Counted from the first letter of the stretch, positions 44,801 to 54,079 are shown. The stretch: 64,000 nucleotides of DNA from Pedobacter caeni (GCF_900129215.1 NZ_FQUQ01000004.1:744001-808000), one strand, 5' to 3'. Made by a program: numbers and translations. The notes: a model not told the origin generated them from the letters alone.

Positions 44801-44865
44801 ATCTGTTGAGCGAATGCCATAGTGCCCAGGCACAGCATAAAGCATATAAGAATTATTTTTCTCAT
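41809..44865 (-). CDS. SusC/RagA TonB-dependent transporter, second pair
   Basis: 1018 residues. Signal peptide (1-19), carboxypeptidase-D-like domain (~22-100, VLSGKVTDQEGTPLPGATIVE), TonB-box region MNEVVVVGYAKQKK, plug with SPLVIVDDVEY, and SILKDAATTAIYGIKGANG, then a barrel ending MKIVNFGLQVTF. Imports oligosaccharide with the SusD that follows 9 bases later. It lies 24 bases after the preceding susD, so both pairs are one transcript. The plug signature is the variant VIVDDVEY in place of the usual VVIDGV. Confidence 0.95.
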   Translation of the reverse strand: MRKIILICFMLCLGTMAFAQQIVLSGKVTDQEGTPLPGATIVETGSAKKNGTTTSIEGAFTLRITSRQITVRSMGYEPQTVNIGTNHSIVVKLADNNSQMNEVVVVGYAKQKKITNTGSIATISGKELRQSPAASIQNSLAGRLPGLFQQQTSGQPGKDAANIYIRGVSSFAGNSNSPLVIVDDVEYQYAQLNQLDPNEVESISILKDAATTAIYGIKGANGVIVITTRRGKEGPAVITIRTEAGLQMPTILRKSLDSYQSLLLMKEQAINSGQDPNSVYPGLVSDAALEHFRLGDDPFRYPNVNWYDQVMKDNAVQLRNNIDISGGTSSLRYFISAGSIYQNGILKDVDRKEDFNNNYYLKRYNIRSNVDLDVNKNLSLKLDLSTRFSEINEPYLPDPMGGGALPFWRRISSGLLGPWVYPVRNADGSYGGVKGGSLNPVGALEYGGYKRNYSNDLNLNLSAEHKLGFITEGLSLKGVVAYTNKSEFNRQLTRERFPVYTMIPSTGVLDPVYPELLRIEPLVRGNGTYESPFRRLNFQAILNYSRQFGQHNVYGLVLTNRTGDIKGSDAPGNFQGYAGRLGYNFKSRYLIEFNAGYNGSDRFKAKNRFGFFPAISGGWNISEEPFFKDNIKVINYLKFRGSYGTVGSDEVKGNRYLYDEVYEVAGGGYYFGESPTGQPKVTPGTLGNNDVRWEKERKANIGIDMKLFNSKLEITADYFDHLRYDILTAMETVPGYTGLSLPPVNIGRVSNKGFELELNHRNAVNDHFQYFVRANASFARNKILFRDEPFSVAPNLKKTGRPVGQLYGYISEGFYNDEADIANSPKVAGKLVKPGDLKYRDVNGDGIIDGNDISPIGKPETPELTYGFSAGFSYKDFDFSFLLQGAARSSISSNTLLQIGNSNGIPAAIHQKRWTPETRDVAEYPRLGGVSFDASTFWLRPADYLRLKNVELGYHLPKLFTQRLRLKDVRFFASGLNLLTFNKLKIYDVDPESKRGSVEAYQNYPQMKIVNFGLQVTF

Positions 44866-44889
44866 TATTTCTGTGTTTGTTTGGAGGAA

Positions 44890-46530
44890 TTAATAAGTAT
44901 ATCCTGGATTTTGAGTCATGTTTGGATTGGTCTGGATTTCCGTATAAGGAATCGGGAAAAGGTAATTCTTCGAAGCATCGAAAACCGCCGGAGCAATATC
45001 CTGGATGCTATAGTTAAAAGTTCCATCTGGATTTTTAACGATATTCATCCCTTTCAATGGGCCGTTGAGCACCTGTTCCGCAATCTTCCATCTTCGGATA
45101 TCCCAGAACCGTTGTTCTTCGAAAGCCATTTCAACGCGGCGTTCGTTTCTGATCAGGGTACGCATCTGGCCTTGTGAGATACCTGCCGCAATTCCATACC
45201 TTCCATCTGTTCCGGCAGTAATTCCCGCTCTTTTTCTGATGGCAATGATGGCATCTGTTACTTCGGCAGCGGGGCCATTGTATTCATTGAGTGCCTCCGC
45301 ATAATTCAATAAGATCTCCGCATAGCGAAACAGCATCACATGGTGATTCTGGTTGCTATAAATACCAGAGCTCTCGAATTTTCCCATGAATTTACGCAGG
45401 TAATAACCCGTTTTTGTTTGGGTTCTGCTCCCTCCCGGACGATCTAATCCTCCGTTGAATGTTTCTACAGGTCTGTTCAGCCATTTACTGGTATTGAAAA
45501 GCACTGTTGCCGAAAATCGGGGATCTCTGTTTGCATAGGGATTTGCGACATCATATCCGGAGCCGGTTTCCATTGGCATTTTGCCATTTTTCATAGGGAA
45601 AGCATCTACCAGATTTTGAGTCGGGCTGGTATTTCCATTTCCTGCAGTATATCCTATTGGTCCGTTATTCAGTTCCACATTCTGGCTTTGTGCCTTCCCC
45701 TTCATGAAAATGATCTCCGGATTTTTAACCGCATTAAACAGGGCAATAAAATCAGTTCCCAATGAATAATTGCCCAGTGTCATGACCTCTTTTGCCGCAT
45801 CAGCAGCAGCTTTCCAGCGTTGAAGATCAGAACCAGGATTCAATAGCGGGCTGGCTCTATAAAGTAAGATTCTTGACTTTAAAGCCAGGGCAGCACCTTT
45901 ACTGGCTCTGCCAATATTCTGATCACTGAGCACTGCAGGTAACAAAAGGTCTTTGACCGCTTCAATTTCAGACAGGATATAGTCGTAACATTCGTCAGTA
46001 GTATTTCTTTTTAGATTGACATTATCGTTCAGGCCGAATATTTTATCGCCAATCAGCGGAACCCCGCCCCATCTTTTTACCAGCTCAAAATAAAAGTAAG
46101 CACGAAGGAAACGCGCTTCTGCTTTCCACTGGATTTTCAACTCCGGCGTGGTGGGTACCACATCGATTTTACTCAGGAACATATTGGCCCTGCGGATACC
46201 TGTATAATTGTTTTCCCACTGGTTATCGGGAAGGTTTTGCCCGGAGATCAGTCCGGTTCTGAAACCTTCCACCAGACTTCCGTCTTCTGAAGATACCGCA
46301 TCATCAGTCCCTACATCCAGGAAACTATTGATCACCCTGTTATAGCCCTCAGGCAATTGCAGATAAGTACCATTGAGAAACTGTTTTGCATAATCTGCAT
46401 TCTTATCTATATTATCGAATACCAGATCTTCCCCGATTCGTTCCAGAGGTTCGCTTTCCATTGATTTGGAGCAGGAAGCTATGATTGCAATCAGGCCTAA
46501 TCCTGTAATTATATTTTTTATACGCTTCAT
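44890..46530 (-). CDS. SusD/RagB-family lipoprotein, first pair
   Basis: 546 residues, lipoprotein signal ending IIASC-SK. Motifs: WKAEARFLRAYFYFELVKRWGGVPLI in the TPR core and QMRTLIRNERRVEMAFEEQRFWDIRRWKIAEQVL near the C-terminus. Lid for the SusC encoded 17 bases upstream. It is clearly related to the SusD at 40057, so the locus has two differently tuned glycan-capture systems, perhaps for different sizes or fucosylation states of one polymer. Confidence 0.95.
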   Translation of the reverse strand: MKRIKNIITGLGLIAIIASCSKSMESEPLERIGEDLVFDNIDKNADYAKQFLNGTYLQLPEGYNRVINSFLDVGTDDAVSSEDGSLVEGFRTGLISGQNLPDNQWENNYTGIRRANMFLSKIDVVPTTPELKIQWKAEARFLRAYFYFELVKRWGGVPLIGDKIFGLNDNVNLKRNTTDECYDYILSEIEAVKDLLLPAVLSDQNIGRASKGAALALKSRILLYRASPLLNPGSDLQRWKAAADAAKEVMTLGNYSLGTDFIALFNAVKNPEIIFMKGKAQSQNVELNNGPIGYTAGNGNTSPTQNLVDAFPMKNGKMPMETGSGYDVANPYANRDPRFSATVLFNTSKWLNRPVETFNGGLDRPGGSRTQTKTGYYLRKFMGKFESSGIYSNQNHHVMLFRYAEILLNYAEALNEYNGPAAEVTDAIIAIRKRAGITAGTDGRYGIAAGISQGQMRTLIRNERRVEMAFEEQRFWDIRRWKIAEQVLNGPLKGMNIVKNPDGTFNYSIQDIAPAVFDASKNYLFPIPYTEIQTNPNMTQNPGYTY

Positions 46531-46547
46531 TACTTTAGTGTTCAGGT

Positions 46548-49415
46548 TTAAAACTGTAGGTTAATTCCAAAATTGAATACGCGTTGGTTTGGATAATCCC
46601 AGGCTACGACTTCAGGATCTACCCGCTCAAGTGGGGTAATGGTGAGCAGATTGCTCCCATTCACAAAGATCCTTGCCCTGTCCAGCTTTATAAAGCTGAT
46701 CCAGTGCTGAGGTAAGGAATACGCAAACTCCACATTCTTTAAGCGCAGGTAGCTGCCATTTTTTAACCAGAAAGAAGAGTTTCTTTGGTTATTGATGTTA
46801 TTCCCAACGGTTAAACGCGGATAAGTCGCCGTATTGGCCGTTGCAGGTGTCCAGCGATCCAGGTGATGGGCAAATGCCTGTCCTGAACCTCCAATTCCTA
46901 CAGATTGAAACTCATACGTTCCGGCTCCGTTTACAAAAACATTCCTGTTGGTTACCCCGTTCCATACCATTGAAAATTCAAATCCTTTATAATTGAAACC
47001 TGCAGTTAATCCGTAGAAAATCATCGGTTTGGTACTTCCTATTGGCTGTTCATCGAAAACATTGATTACACCATCTCCGTTCAGGTCTTTATACCTGATG
47101 TCGCCAGGCACCGCTTTAAAACCATCCACTTTCGCACTGTTGTCAATTTCAGTCTGATTATTGAAGAAACCATCGGCCACCATTCCAAAAGGCTGTCCGA
47201 CCGGAAGTCCGGTCCTTTTCATCCATTCATAAGGCCTGATGACCTCATCTATATAATCGATTCTGCTTTTGCTGACCGAAGCATTTCCACTTACAAACCA
47301 GTTCATGTTCCCCGTTTTACCATAATAACCTGCAGTCAGCTCTACCCCGCTATAGGTTCTTTCTCCAATATTTTCAATTGGCCTCTTATTGCCCAATATG
47401 GCACTGGCATTGGTTCCACGTTGTTGTAACATGCCGCTATAGGCATTGTGGTAATATTCCGCTGAGAATTGCAGCTTGTTCTGGAATGCAGAAATATCGA
47501 GGCCAATATTGAGTTTATCTGCCTTTTCCCAACTGAGGTTAGGATTAGCTAAAGCCGCTTCTACAATTGATCCGTTGCTCGTTGCCGGGTTACCAAAATA
47601 AACAGAACCGCTGCTCTCATAGTACTGTTGATAAAGGAAATCTCCTGCTCCGCTATTGTCGGCACTACGACCATAACTCCCCCTTAATTTGAGGGTATTC
47701 AAAGATTTGAAAGATTTCATAAAATCTTCTTTTGAGATGTCCCAGCCCAATCCTGCTGCGGGGAAAAAACCCCATTGTTTATTGGTTGGGTAGCGGTTCA
47801 TTCCCATATAGGAAGAGGCCAGCTCTACGAAATACTTTTTGCTGTAATTGTATTGAAACCTTGCTGAAAGCGCAGAATTGGTAATGCTCAGGTCTGAGCT
47901 GTTCACATAATTATCGATGTTATAATTGAGGGAAGCATTCAGTTCATGATTTCCAAACACCTGATCGTAACCCGCCAGAAATTCTGTATAAATCTGTCTG
48001 TTCGTTACATCCTGTCTGGAGCTGTTGTTCTGAGAACCATCTGTACCATATTTAATGATATCAGCACCCCCATCCGGTTTAGGGGTATACTGATAAACCG
48101 CAAAGGATTTACTACGGTTGATCAGTTCAGAATAATAGGTATTGAAAGATCCTTTACCTTTTACATATAAACCTTCCAGCAAACCATCAAGCTTTTGTTT
48201 CAGGCTTAAATCGACTCCCAGGTTCCGGTTATAGCTTGGCCTGTAACCCGATCCGATCACCTGCCCATATAAGTTATTGGTAAATTGCTGATTTCCTCCG
48301 AAGGAACCATCCGGGTTTAGCATCGGATAGGCATTGTTTGGTGTCCTTAGCAAACTCATATAAATCAGATCTGAACCTGTGATCCCTGATAAACTGGCAT
48401 CAATAGCACCAGGTTCGTTCCCATTTCTGATCCTTCCAAAGATGTTCAGCGAAAGCAACAGGTTTTTGGTCAGGTCGGCATCTACATTTGTACGGAAACC
48501 ATAGCGTTTAAAGGAGTTATTTGTTTCATAACTGTTTCTTGTGGCATCAGAAACAAAGAAACCACCCTGATTCAGGTAATCAAGGTCAACAAAATAGCGG
48601 GCCTTATCGTTTCCTCCGGAGAAGTTCAGGTTATACCGTTGCTGGCTCGCCTTATTTTTGAGAATGCTATTGTACCAGTCTACATTAGGGTACAATACCG
48701 GATCAGAACCATCACGGTATTTTGCAATTGCTTCTGCCGTATATCTTGCTGGTTTTCCATCATTTGCCAATGCTTCATTAAAAAGTGAGGCATAATCCCC
48801 GGCATTCAGGAAGGAAGGAATATTCAGTTGTTTCTGAATGCCGCTTTGCGCGGTAAAAGAAATTTTTCTGGGTGCAATACCTCCTCTTTTCGTTTCAATC
48901 AGGATTACCCCATTGCTTCCCCTCATTCCATAAGTAGCCGTTGCCAGTGCATCTTTTAAAACGGAAACAGAAGCAATCTGTTCCGGGTTGATGCTGCTCA
49001 TATTTCTTGGCACCCCATCAATGATGACCAATGGAGTCCTTCCCCTCAGGGAAATGGATGCCGCATCTTCTCCCGGTTTGGCCGATGACTGAACCATATA
49101 AAGACCAGCGAGTTTTCCATATAAAGTAGCTTCTATCTGTGCCACAGGAAAGCTCAGCAGTTCATTTCCACTGATGACCCCCTGGGATTGCAACAGTTGT
49201 TCTTTCCGCTGTGTACCAAAAAGTACCGGAATTTTGCTGGAAGGCAGTTGAAAGGAATAGGAACTCCTGACTACCTTTCTTGCAGAATCGTTCAGTGCTT
49301 TCTTATTGAAAGTACTATCCTGGGATTGGGCATATGCCGTCTGATGAGCTGCTGCCGTTAAACAGAGCATCCCCAGTCCCAAATTTCTAAATGAATAGCG
49401 TAGTTTTTCTATCAT
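46548..49415 (-). CDS. SusC/RagA transporter lacking the usual N-terminal domain, first pair
   Basis: 955 residues. After the signal peptide (ending TAYA) there is only a ~60-residue linker (STFNKKALNDSARKVVRSSY) where SusC proteins normally have a carboxypeptidase-D-like domain of ~80 residues. The plug then begins (LLSFPVAQIEATLYGKLAGL) with TPLVIIDGVPRN and SVLKDALATATYGMRGSNG, and the barrel ends VFNFGINLQF. No obvious TonB box of the EVVV type is visible; the linker may supply it. First gene of the eight-gene locus, ~520 bases from the divergent regulator. Confidence 0.9.
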   Translation of the reverse strand: MIEKLRYSFRNLGLGMLCLTAAAHQTAYAQSQDSTFNKKALNDSARKVVRSSYSFQLPSSKIPVLFGTQRKEQLLQSQGVISGNELLSFPVAQIEATLYGKLAGLYMVQSSAKPGEDAASISLRGRTPLVIIDGVPRNMSSINPEQIASVSVLKDALATATYGMRGSNGVILIETKRGGIAPRKISFTAQSGIQKQLNIPSFLNAGDYASLFNEALANDGKPARYTAEAIAKYRDGSDPVLYPNVDWYNSILKNKASQQRYNLNFSGGNDKARYFVDLDYLNQGGFFVSDATRNSYETNNSFKRYGFRTNVDADLTKNLLLSLNIFGRIRNGNEPGAIDASLSGITGSDLIYMSLLRTPNNAYPMLNPDGSFGGNQQFTNNLYGQVIGSGYRPSYNRNLGVDLSLKQKLDGLLEGLYVKGKGSFNTYYSELINRSKSFAVYQYTPKPDGGADIIKYGTDGSQNNSSRQDVTNRQIYTEFLAGYDQVFGNHELNASLNYNIDNYVNSSDLSITNSALSARFQYNYSKKYFVELASSYMGMNRYPTNKQWGFFPAAGLGWDISKEDFMKSFKSLNTLKLRGSYGRSADNSGAGDFLYQQYYESSGSVYFGNPATSNGSIVEAALANPNLSWEKADKLNIGLDISAFQNKLQFSAEYYHNAYSGMLQQRGTNASAILGNKRPIENIGERTYSGVELTAGYYGKTGNMNWFVSGNASVSKSRIDYIDEVIRPYEWMKRTGLPVGQPFGMVADGFFNNQTEIDNSAKVDGFKAVPGDIRYKDLNGDGVINVFDEQPIGSTKPMIFYGLTAGFNYKGFEFSMVWNGVTNRNVFVNGAGTYEFQSVGIGGSGQAFAHHLDRWTPATANTATYPRLTVGNNINNQRNSSFWLKNGSYLRLKNVEFAYSLPQHWISFIKLDRARIFVNGSNLLTITPLERVDPEVVAWDYPNQRVFNFGINLQF

Positions 49416-49453
49416 ATATCTGGTTTTAAGTTTAGGTCATTTGATATTGCCGG

Positions 49454-49512
49454 AGGTTAAAGCAGCCCTTCGCTGTTGCGAACAGATTCACAGTCGAAGG
49501 GCATTGCAACCT
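49454..49512 (-). promoter_or_regulatory. Long hairpin in the leader of the glycan locus
   Basis: Nested arms AGGTT, GCA, GCCCTTCG, CTGT pair with ACAG, CGAAGGGC, TGC, AACCT, 39 bases upstream of the susC start. There is no T run, so it is more likely a leader structure (stability or regulation) than a terminator. The inner part is related in sequence to the hairpin at 39992-40026. Confidence 0.5.
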
Positions 49513-49647
49513 AACCGTACTTTTGTAAATTATTTTTTAGCTATCCCGGACCAATAAATGGTATGAATGACGGGGCAACAGCTGCGCAGGTATTTCGATG
49601 CGTCAGTGTAAATGAAGAGAATAAATCAGTTTCATGTTTTCGGTGGT

Positions 49648-49679
49648 TTGGTTAGTTGGTTAATTGGTTAGTTGATTTT
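49648..49679. repeat. 8-base-periodic TTGGTTA[G/A] leader repeat (four units)
   Basis: TTGGTTAG, TTGGTTAA, TTGGTTAG, TTGATTTT in exact 8-base register. It lies in the 521-base gap (49416-49936) between divergent susC and the HTCS gene. The gap also holds the leader hairpin; I found no clean TAnnTTTG promoter for either side and no gene. The repeat resembles 31794-31809 upstream of another susC. Confidence 0.5.
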
Positions 49680-49936
49680 TCGATCTGATGACCGATACAA
49701 AATCTGAGTAGAACAGAGAGGACTATAATCCTCAGAACTTTGTCTTTTTGGTCGTACCAAAGCTGTAGGATTCTTTTTTTTAAAAGGATGAATATTCTAA
49801 AAGAAAGGGTAGAAAAATCAAAACAAACCGTCTTCCTGCAACAATTCAACAATATTTTCTAAATAATAAGGATGAATAATCCGATATTCATAGCTTAGCT
49901 AAACCAATATTAACAGCCCGTGGGGAGGGAACAAGT

Positions 49937-52900
49937 ATGAGATCTATTAAAAGGAGCTTTGGTTTGCCATTGCTTTCCTTTCTTATTTTATGGCAGCTGA
50001 ACAGTTATGCACAGAAAGACATTAGTTTCAGCAACCTGACGCTGGAAAACGGTCTTTCACAGAACTCTGTCATGGCCATTACCCAGGATCAGCAGCAGTT
50101 TATATGGTTTGGAACAAAGCACGGATTAAACCGGTACGACGGCTATCAGTTTAAGGTCTACAAAAACAACCCCAATGATCCCAGGAGTATCTCCAGTGAT
50201 GACATCACCTCAGTTCTAACCGACAAAGAAGGTGTGCTTTGGGTAGGGACAGTCAGAGGATTAAACAGATACGACTCAAAAAATGACGACTTCAGGCGCA
50301 TTACTGCAGATCCTAAACTTAAACATGGAATCAGCAGCAATTCAATAGAACATATTTATCAGGATTTAAAAGGTAACATATGGATCAGCACCCTGCGTGG
50401 AGTCAGCCTGCTCAGCGACCGCAAAAAGAATGAGTTCAGGACTTTCTTGTTTAAAGGCAGCTCCGCCAGTCAGGCGATAAACAGCATTTATGCGACATTA
50501 AGAGACCGTAATGACCATGTTTGGTTCGCTACCAGTGACGGATTGGTCTGTATGAACCTTAAAAATGAACAATACAAGGTATATCGGCATGACCAAACGA
50601 AGAAGGGAAGTCTGAGTTCCAATTACATTACCAGCCTGGCTTTTGATGCACAGCAGAACATCTGGATCGGAACGGACAATGGGCTAAACCTGTTCAATAA
50701 AACCGACTCTTCTTTTTCGGTTTACCGGCATAGCGACAACCTCAATTCACTGGTTCATAATGACATCCGTGAAATCATGCCGGACCGGAAAGGAATGCTC
50801 TGGATCGGAACACAGGAAGGGCTAAGCATTTTCGATCCGGAGCGTAAAAAATTCATCAATTACCAACATGATCCGGAATTAAAAGAAAGCCTGACACATA
50901 ATTCGGTACATAGTATTTTTCAGGACCGAAACCACAGCATCTGGATAGGCACCTTTTATGGAGGGGTAAACATTGTTCACCCTTTCGCTACACAGTTCCA
51001 TACTTACAAGAACAGCAAGCTGCGGCCAAGCATCAGCAGCAACATCGTAAGTTCCATCGTGGAAGACGACCAGCAGAACCTGTGGATAGGAACAGAAGGC
51101 GGTGGTTTAAACTATTATAACAGACGCAACAATACCTATACAAATTATAAAATCAGCCTGAACAATAAACACGGTCTGACCTCTAACCTGATCAAAACCA
51201 TTTGTAAAGACAGAAATGGAAACTTATTAATAGGAACACATCATGGCGGACTGAACATCTTTAACCCCAGGGATAAAAGCTTCAGGTCTGTCGTTAATGT
51301 GAAGGATACCAACCGCACGGTCAGCACTGCCGAAATCATTGCCATTTGTGAAGACAGTAACCGGGATATCTGGATTGGCTCTTACTCCGGGCTCACTCTG
51401 CTAAAGATGAAAACCGGAGATCCCGCAGCTTATACGATAAAGAGTCCTCTGGAGAAACTGCTCCCGGACAAACACATACAGGTATTGTTTGAAGATCGGG
51501 ATAAAAACCTCTGGATTGGCACCCAGAGAGGCTTAAATGTCTATAATTTAAACAGCAAACAGCTCCGTACTTTTTTAAAGGATAAGAATGACCGTAATCA
51601 ACTTCAATCTGATTACATCAATTGTATCGTGCAAACGGCTACAGGGAAGCTTTGTATAGGAACTTATTTTGGAGGATTGAGCATTTATGATCCAGGCACA
51701 AAAAAGTTCAAAACCTATACAGAAAAAGAGGGGTTATCCAATAACAATGTGCTGGGTGTGATTGAGGATGAAGCCCGTAATTTATGGATCAGTACTGATA
51801 ATGGTTTATCAAAACTGGATCCCGAAACAGGGAAATTTCAGACCTATACCAAAAGTGACGGTCTTGCCGGAAATGATTTCAATGTACGCTCTTATTTCAA
51901 AGACAGCAAAGGGGCTCTTTTTTTTGGTGGTTACAACGGGCTGACTTCCTTTTACGCCAGGCAGATTGAGATCAACCGGCAGCACAGTCCCATTGTGTTT
52001 ACCGGCCTGAAATTATTTAACCTTCCTGTTGCGGTAAACGGTCCGGATCAACTTTTAAAGGAGGATCTGAGCAGCAGCAAAAGCATCACCTTTGCACATG
52101 ACCAGAATCACTTTACCCTTGGTTTTGCCTTGTTAAACTATATCAAATCTGATAAAAACAGGTATGCTTATCTACTGAAAGATTACGATAAAGACTGGAA
52201 CTATACGAGCGATCCCAGTGCCACTTACTCCAATCTTCCCTCCGGCGATTATACTTTCCTGGTTAAGGGAATCAATAACGACGGGATTTCCGGCACTCGT
52301 CCGGCAGTGATAGAGATCCGGATCAAACCTGCCTTATGGGCCAGCTGGTGGGCCTATTGCGGGTATATTTTAATCCTTGCAGTGATCCTCTTTCTTATCG
52401 TCCGTTATATTGTGATCCGGGCACTATTAAAAAGATCGGTAGACCTGCAGCAGATGAAGCTCAGTTTTTTTACCAATATCTCCCATGAGATCAGAACCCC
52501 ACTGACACTTATTCTGGGCCCACTGGAGAACCTGCTGAGAAACACACAGGACAATATGGAGATCCACCGGCAGGTGATTCCCATAAAAAATAATGCAGAC
52601 CGCTTAATGAGGCTGATTACTGAATTAATGGACTTCAGAAAGGCAGAAGCAGGGCATCTGAAATTGACAGTGAGCAGGGAGAACATCGTGAGCTTTACCA
52701 GGGAAATCTTCCTGGCCTTCCACCATATTGCCATTAACAGGAACATCGGATATACCTTTGAATGTACACAGGAATCTATTCTACTCTATTTTGATAAGGG
52801 GCAATTGGAGAAAGTACTTTTCAATTTACTCAGTAATGCTTTTAAATTTACGGATGACCAGGGACAGATCACGCTCTCTGTTCAGGAACGGGATAATGTG

Positions 52901-54019
52901 GTAGAGATCAAGGTAAGAGATAACGGGAAAGGAATCCCCTATGAAAGTCAGAATAAGCTGTTCAGCGACTTTTTTCAGGTGGACGAACAAGGTTCAAGTC
53001 ATATTGGTTCGGGGATAGGCCTGGCACTTTCCAAAAGTATTGTGGTCTCACACCACGGAAAAATTGGGATAGAAAGTCATCCTGCAATCGGAGAAAAGGC
53101 TGGTGACACTTGCTTTACCGTTATGCTTCAAAAAGGAAAGACCCATTTTAAACCGGCAGAACTGATGGAAAACATTGGTTATGATCTGCATGTTTCTCCC
53201 CTATTGAACGAAAATCAGCCTTCAGTAAAAGAGATCAAACCTATAGCAGGTCATGAAACGATTTTAGTGGTAGAGGATAATCCGGAAATCAGACAACTCA
53301 TTTCCGGGCTGCTCAACCAGAGCTATCAGGTGATCGAAAGTGAGGATGGATGGAAGGGCTGGGAAACCGCCATTGAGCTCCTGCCCGACCTGATCATCTG
53401 CGACATCATGATGCCCATAATGGACGGACTGGAGCTTTGCAGGAAGCTAAAAGAAGATGAACGGACCAGTCATATTCCAGTGGTCTTACTCACTGCAAGG
53501 TCTACACATATCCATCAGGTCACAGGACTGGAGACTGGTGCAGATGCTTATATCACCAAACCTTTCAGTACAGAATTGCTGGAACTCAACATCAGGAACC
53601 TGTTAAATTCCAGAGCCGCCATGCGACAAAAATATGGACAACAGGTGACCTTACAACCTCAGAATGTCATTATCGGATCAATGGACCAGGCCTTTATGAG
53701 TAAGGTATTAAAGTATATTGAAGACAACATGGCTGATCAAAGTTTTGCTGTTCCGGACCTGGCTACCGAAATTGGAATGAGTCAGCCCGTTTTATACAAG
53801 AAAATACGGGCGATTACAGACCTTTCTGTAAATGATTTCATCAAATCTATCCGCTTAAAAAAGGCCGCCCAGCTATTGGAGCAGCGGGTTTATACCATAT
53901 CAGAGATTTCTTATCTGGTAGGATTTAATGATCCTAAATATTTCAGCAGGGAGTTCAGGAAGCAATACGGAGAAACACCAAGAGGATTTATCAATAAACT
54001 GGGAGAAAACAAGGCGTAA
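49937..54019 (+). CDS. Hybrid two-component system sensor/regulator (HTCS)
   Basis: 1360 residues. Signal peptide (1-25), then a periplasmic sensor of two beta-propellers built from repeated WIGT/GLN-type Reg_prop blades (~40-690), a YYY domain (~700-790), one membrane helix (~800-825), HisKA with the phospho-acceptor in FFTNISHEIRTPL (His ~850), HATPase_c (NLLSNAFKFT, GSGIGLALS), a receiver domain with Asp ~1156 in CDIMMPIMDG, and a C-terminal AraC-type DNA-binding domain (ISEISYLVGFNDPKYFSREFRK). It senses an oligosaccharide in the periplasm and activates the locus directly. Divergent from the SusCD genes 34002-49415, its probable target. All catalytic residues are intact. Confidence 0.97.
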   Translation: MRSIKRSFGLPLLSFLILWQLNSYAQKDISFSNLTLENGLSQNSVMAITQDQQQFIWFGTKHGLNRYDGYQFKVYKNNPNDPRSISSDDITSVLTDKEGVLWVGTVRGLNRYDSKNDDFRRITADPKLKHGISSNSIEHIYQDLKGNIWISTLRGVSLLSDRKKNEFRTFLFKGSSASQAINSIYATLRDRNDHVWFATSDGLVCMNLKNEQYKVYRHDQTKKGSLSSNYITSLAFDAQQNIWIGTDNGLNLFNKTDSSFSVYRHSDNLNSLVHNDIREIMPDRKGMLWIGTQEGLSIFDPERKKFINYQHDPELKESLTHNSVHSIFQDRNHSIWIGTFYGGVNIVHPFATQFHTYKNSKLRPSISSNIVSSIVEDDQQNLWIGTEGGGLNYYNRRNNTYTNYKISLNNKHGLTSNLIKTICKDRNGNLLIGTHHGGLNIFNPRDKSFRSVVNVKDTNRTVSTAEIIAICEDSNRDIWIGSYSGLTLLKMKTGDPAAYTIKSPLEKLLPDKHIQVLFEDRDKNLWIGTQRGLNVYNLNSKQLRTFLKDKNDRNQLQSDYINCIVQTATGKLCIGTYFGGLSIYDPGTKKFKTYTEKEGLSNNNVLGVIEDEARNLWISTDNGLSKLDPETGKFQTYTKSDGLAGNDFNVRSYFKDSKGALFFGGYNGLTSFYARQIEINRQHSPIVFTGLKLFNLPVAVNGPDQLLKEDLSSSKSITFAHDQNHFTLGFALLNYIKSDKNRYAYLLKDYDKDWNYTSDPSATYSNLPSGDYTFLVKGINNDGISGTRPAVIEIRIKPALWASWWAYCGYILILAVILFLIVRYIVIRALLKRSVDLQQMKLSFFTNISHEIRTPLTLILGPLENLLRNTQDNMEIHRQVIPIKNNADRLMRLITELMDFRKAEAGHLKLTVSRENIVSFTREIFLAFHHIAINRNIGYTFECTQESILLYFDKGQLEKVLFNLLSNAFKFTDDQGQITLSVQERDNVVEIKVRDNGKGIPYESQNKLFSDFFQVDEQGSSHIGSGIGLALSKSIVVSHHGKIGIESHPAIGEKAGDTCFTVMLQKGKTHFKPAELMENIGYDLHVSPLLNENQPSVKEIKPIAGHETILVVEDNPEIRQLISGLLNQSYQVIESEDGWKGWETAIELLPDLIICDIMMPIMDGLELCRKLKEDERTSHIPVVLLTARSTHIHQVTGLETGADAYITKPFSTELLELNIRNLLNSRAAMRQKYGQQVTLQPQNVIIGSMDQAFMSKVLKYIEDNMADQSFAVPDLATEIGMSQPVLYKKIRAITDLSVNDFIKSIRLKKAAQLLEQRVYTISEISYLVGFNDPKYFSREFRKQYGETPRGFINKLGENKA

Positions 54020-54021
54020 AA

Positions 54022-54051
54022 AAGGCTGAATGGAATTTTCCATTCAGCCTT
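54022..54051 (-). terminator. Shared terminator between convergent HTCS and PEGA genes
   Basis: Perfect 12-base arms AAGGCTGAATGG (54022-54033) and CCATTCAGCCTT (54040-54051) with a 6-base loop. The T run is on the minus strand, so it chiefly ends the PEGA gene but can fold from both sides. Confidence 0.75.
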
Positions 54052-54079
54052 CCGGATATTCCTAAAAGATGCTCAAATG

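Noticed and set aside
49652..49852. Minus-strand 66-codon frame in the gap between susC and the HTCS gene
   Set aside because: Its end is encoded by the 8-base repeat and the rest has no conserved feature; it is more likely leader or regulatory sequence.
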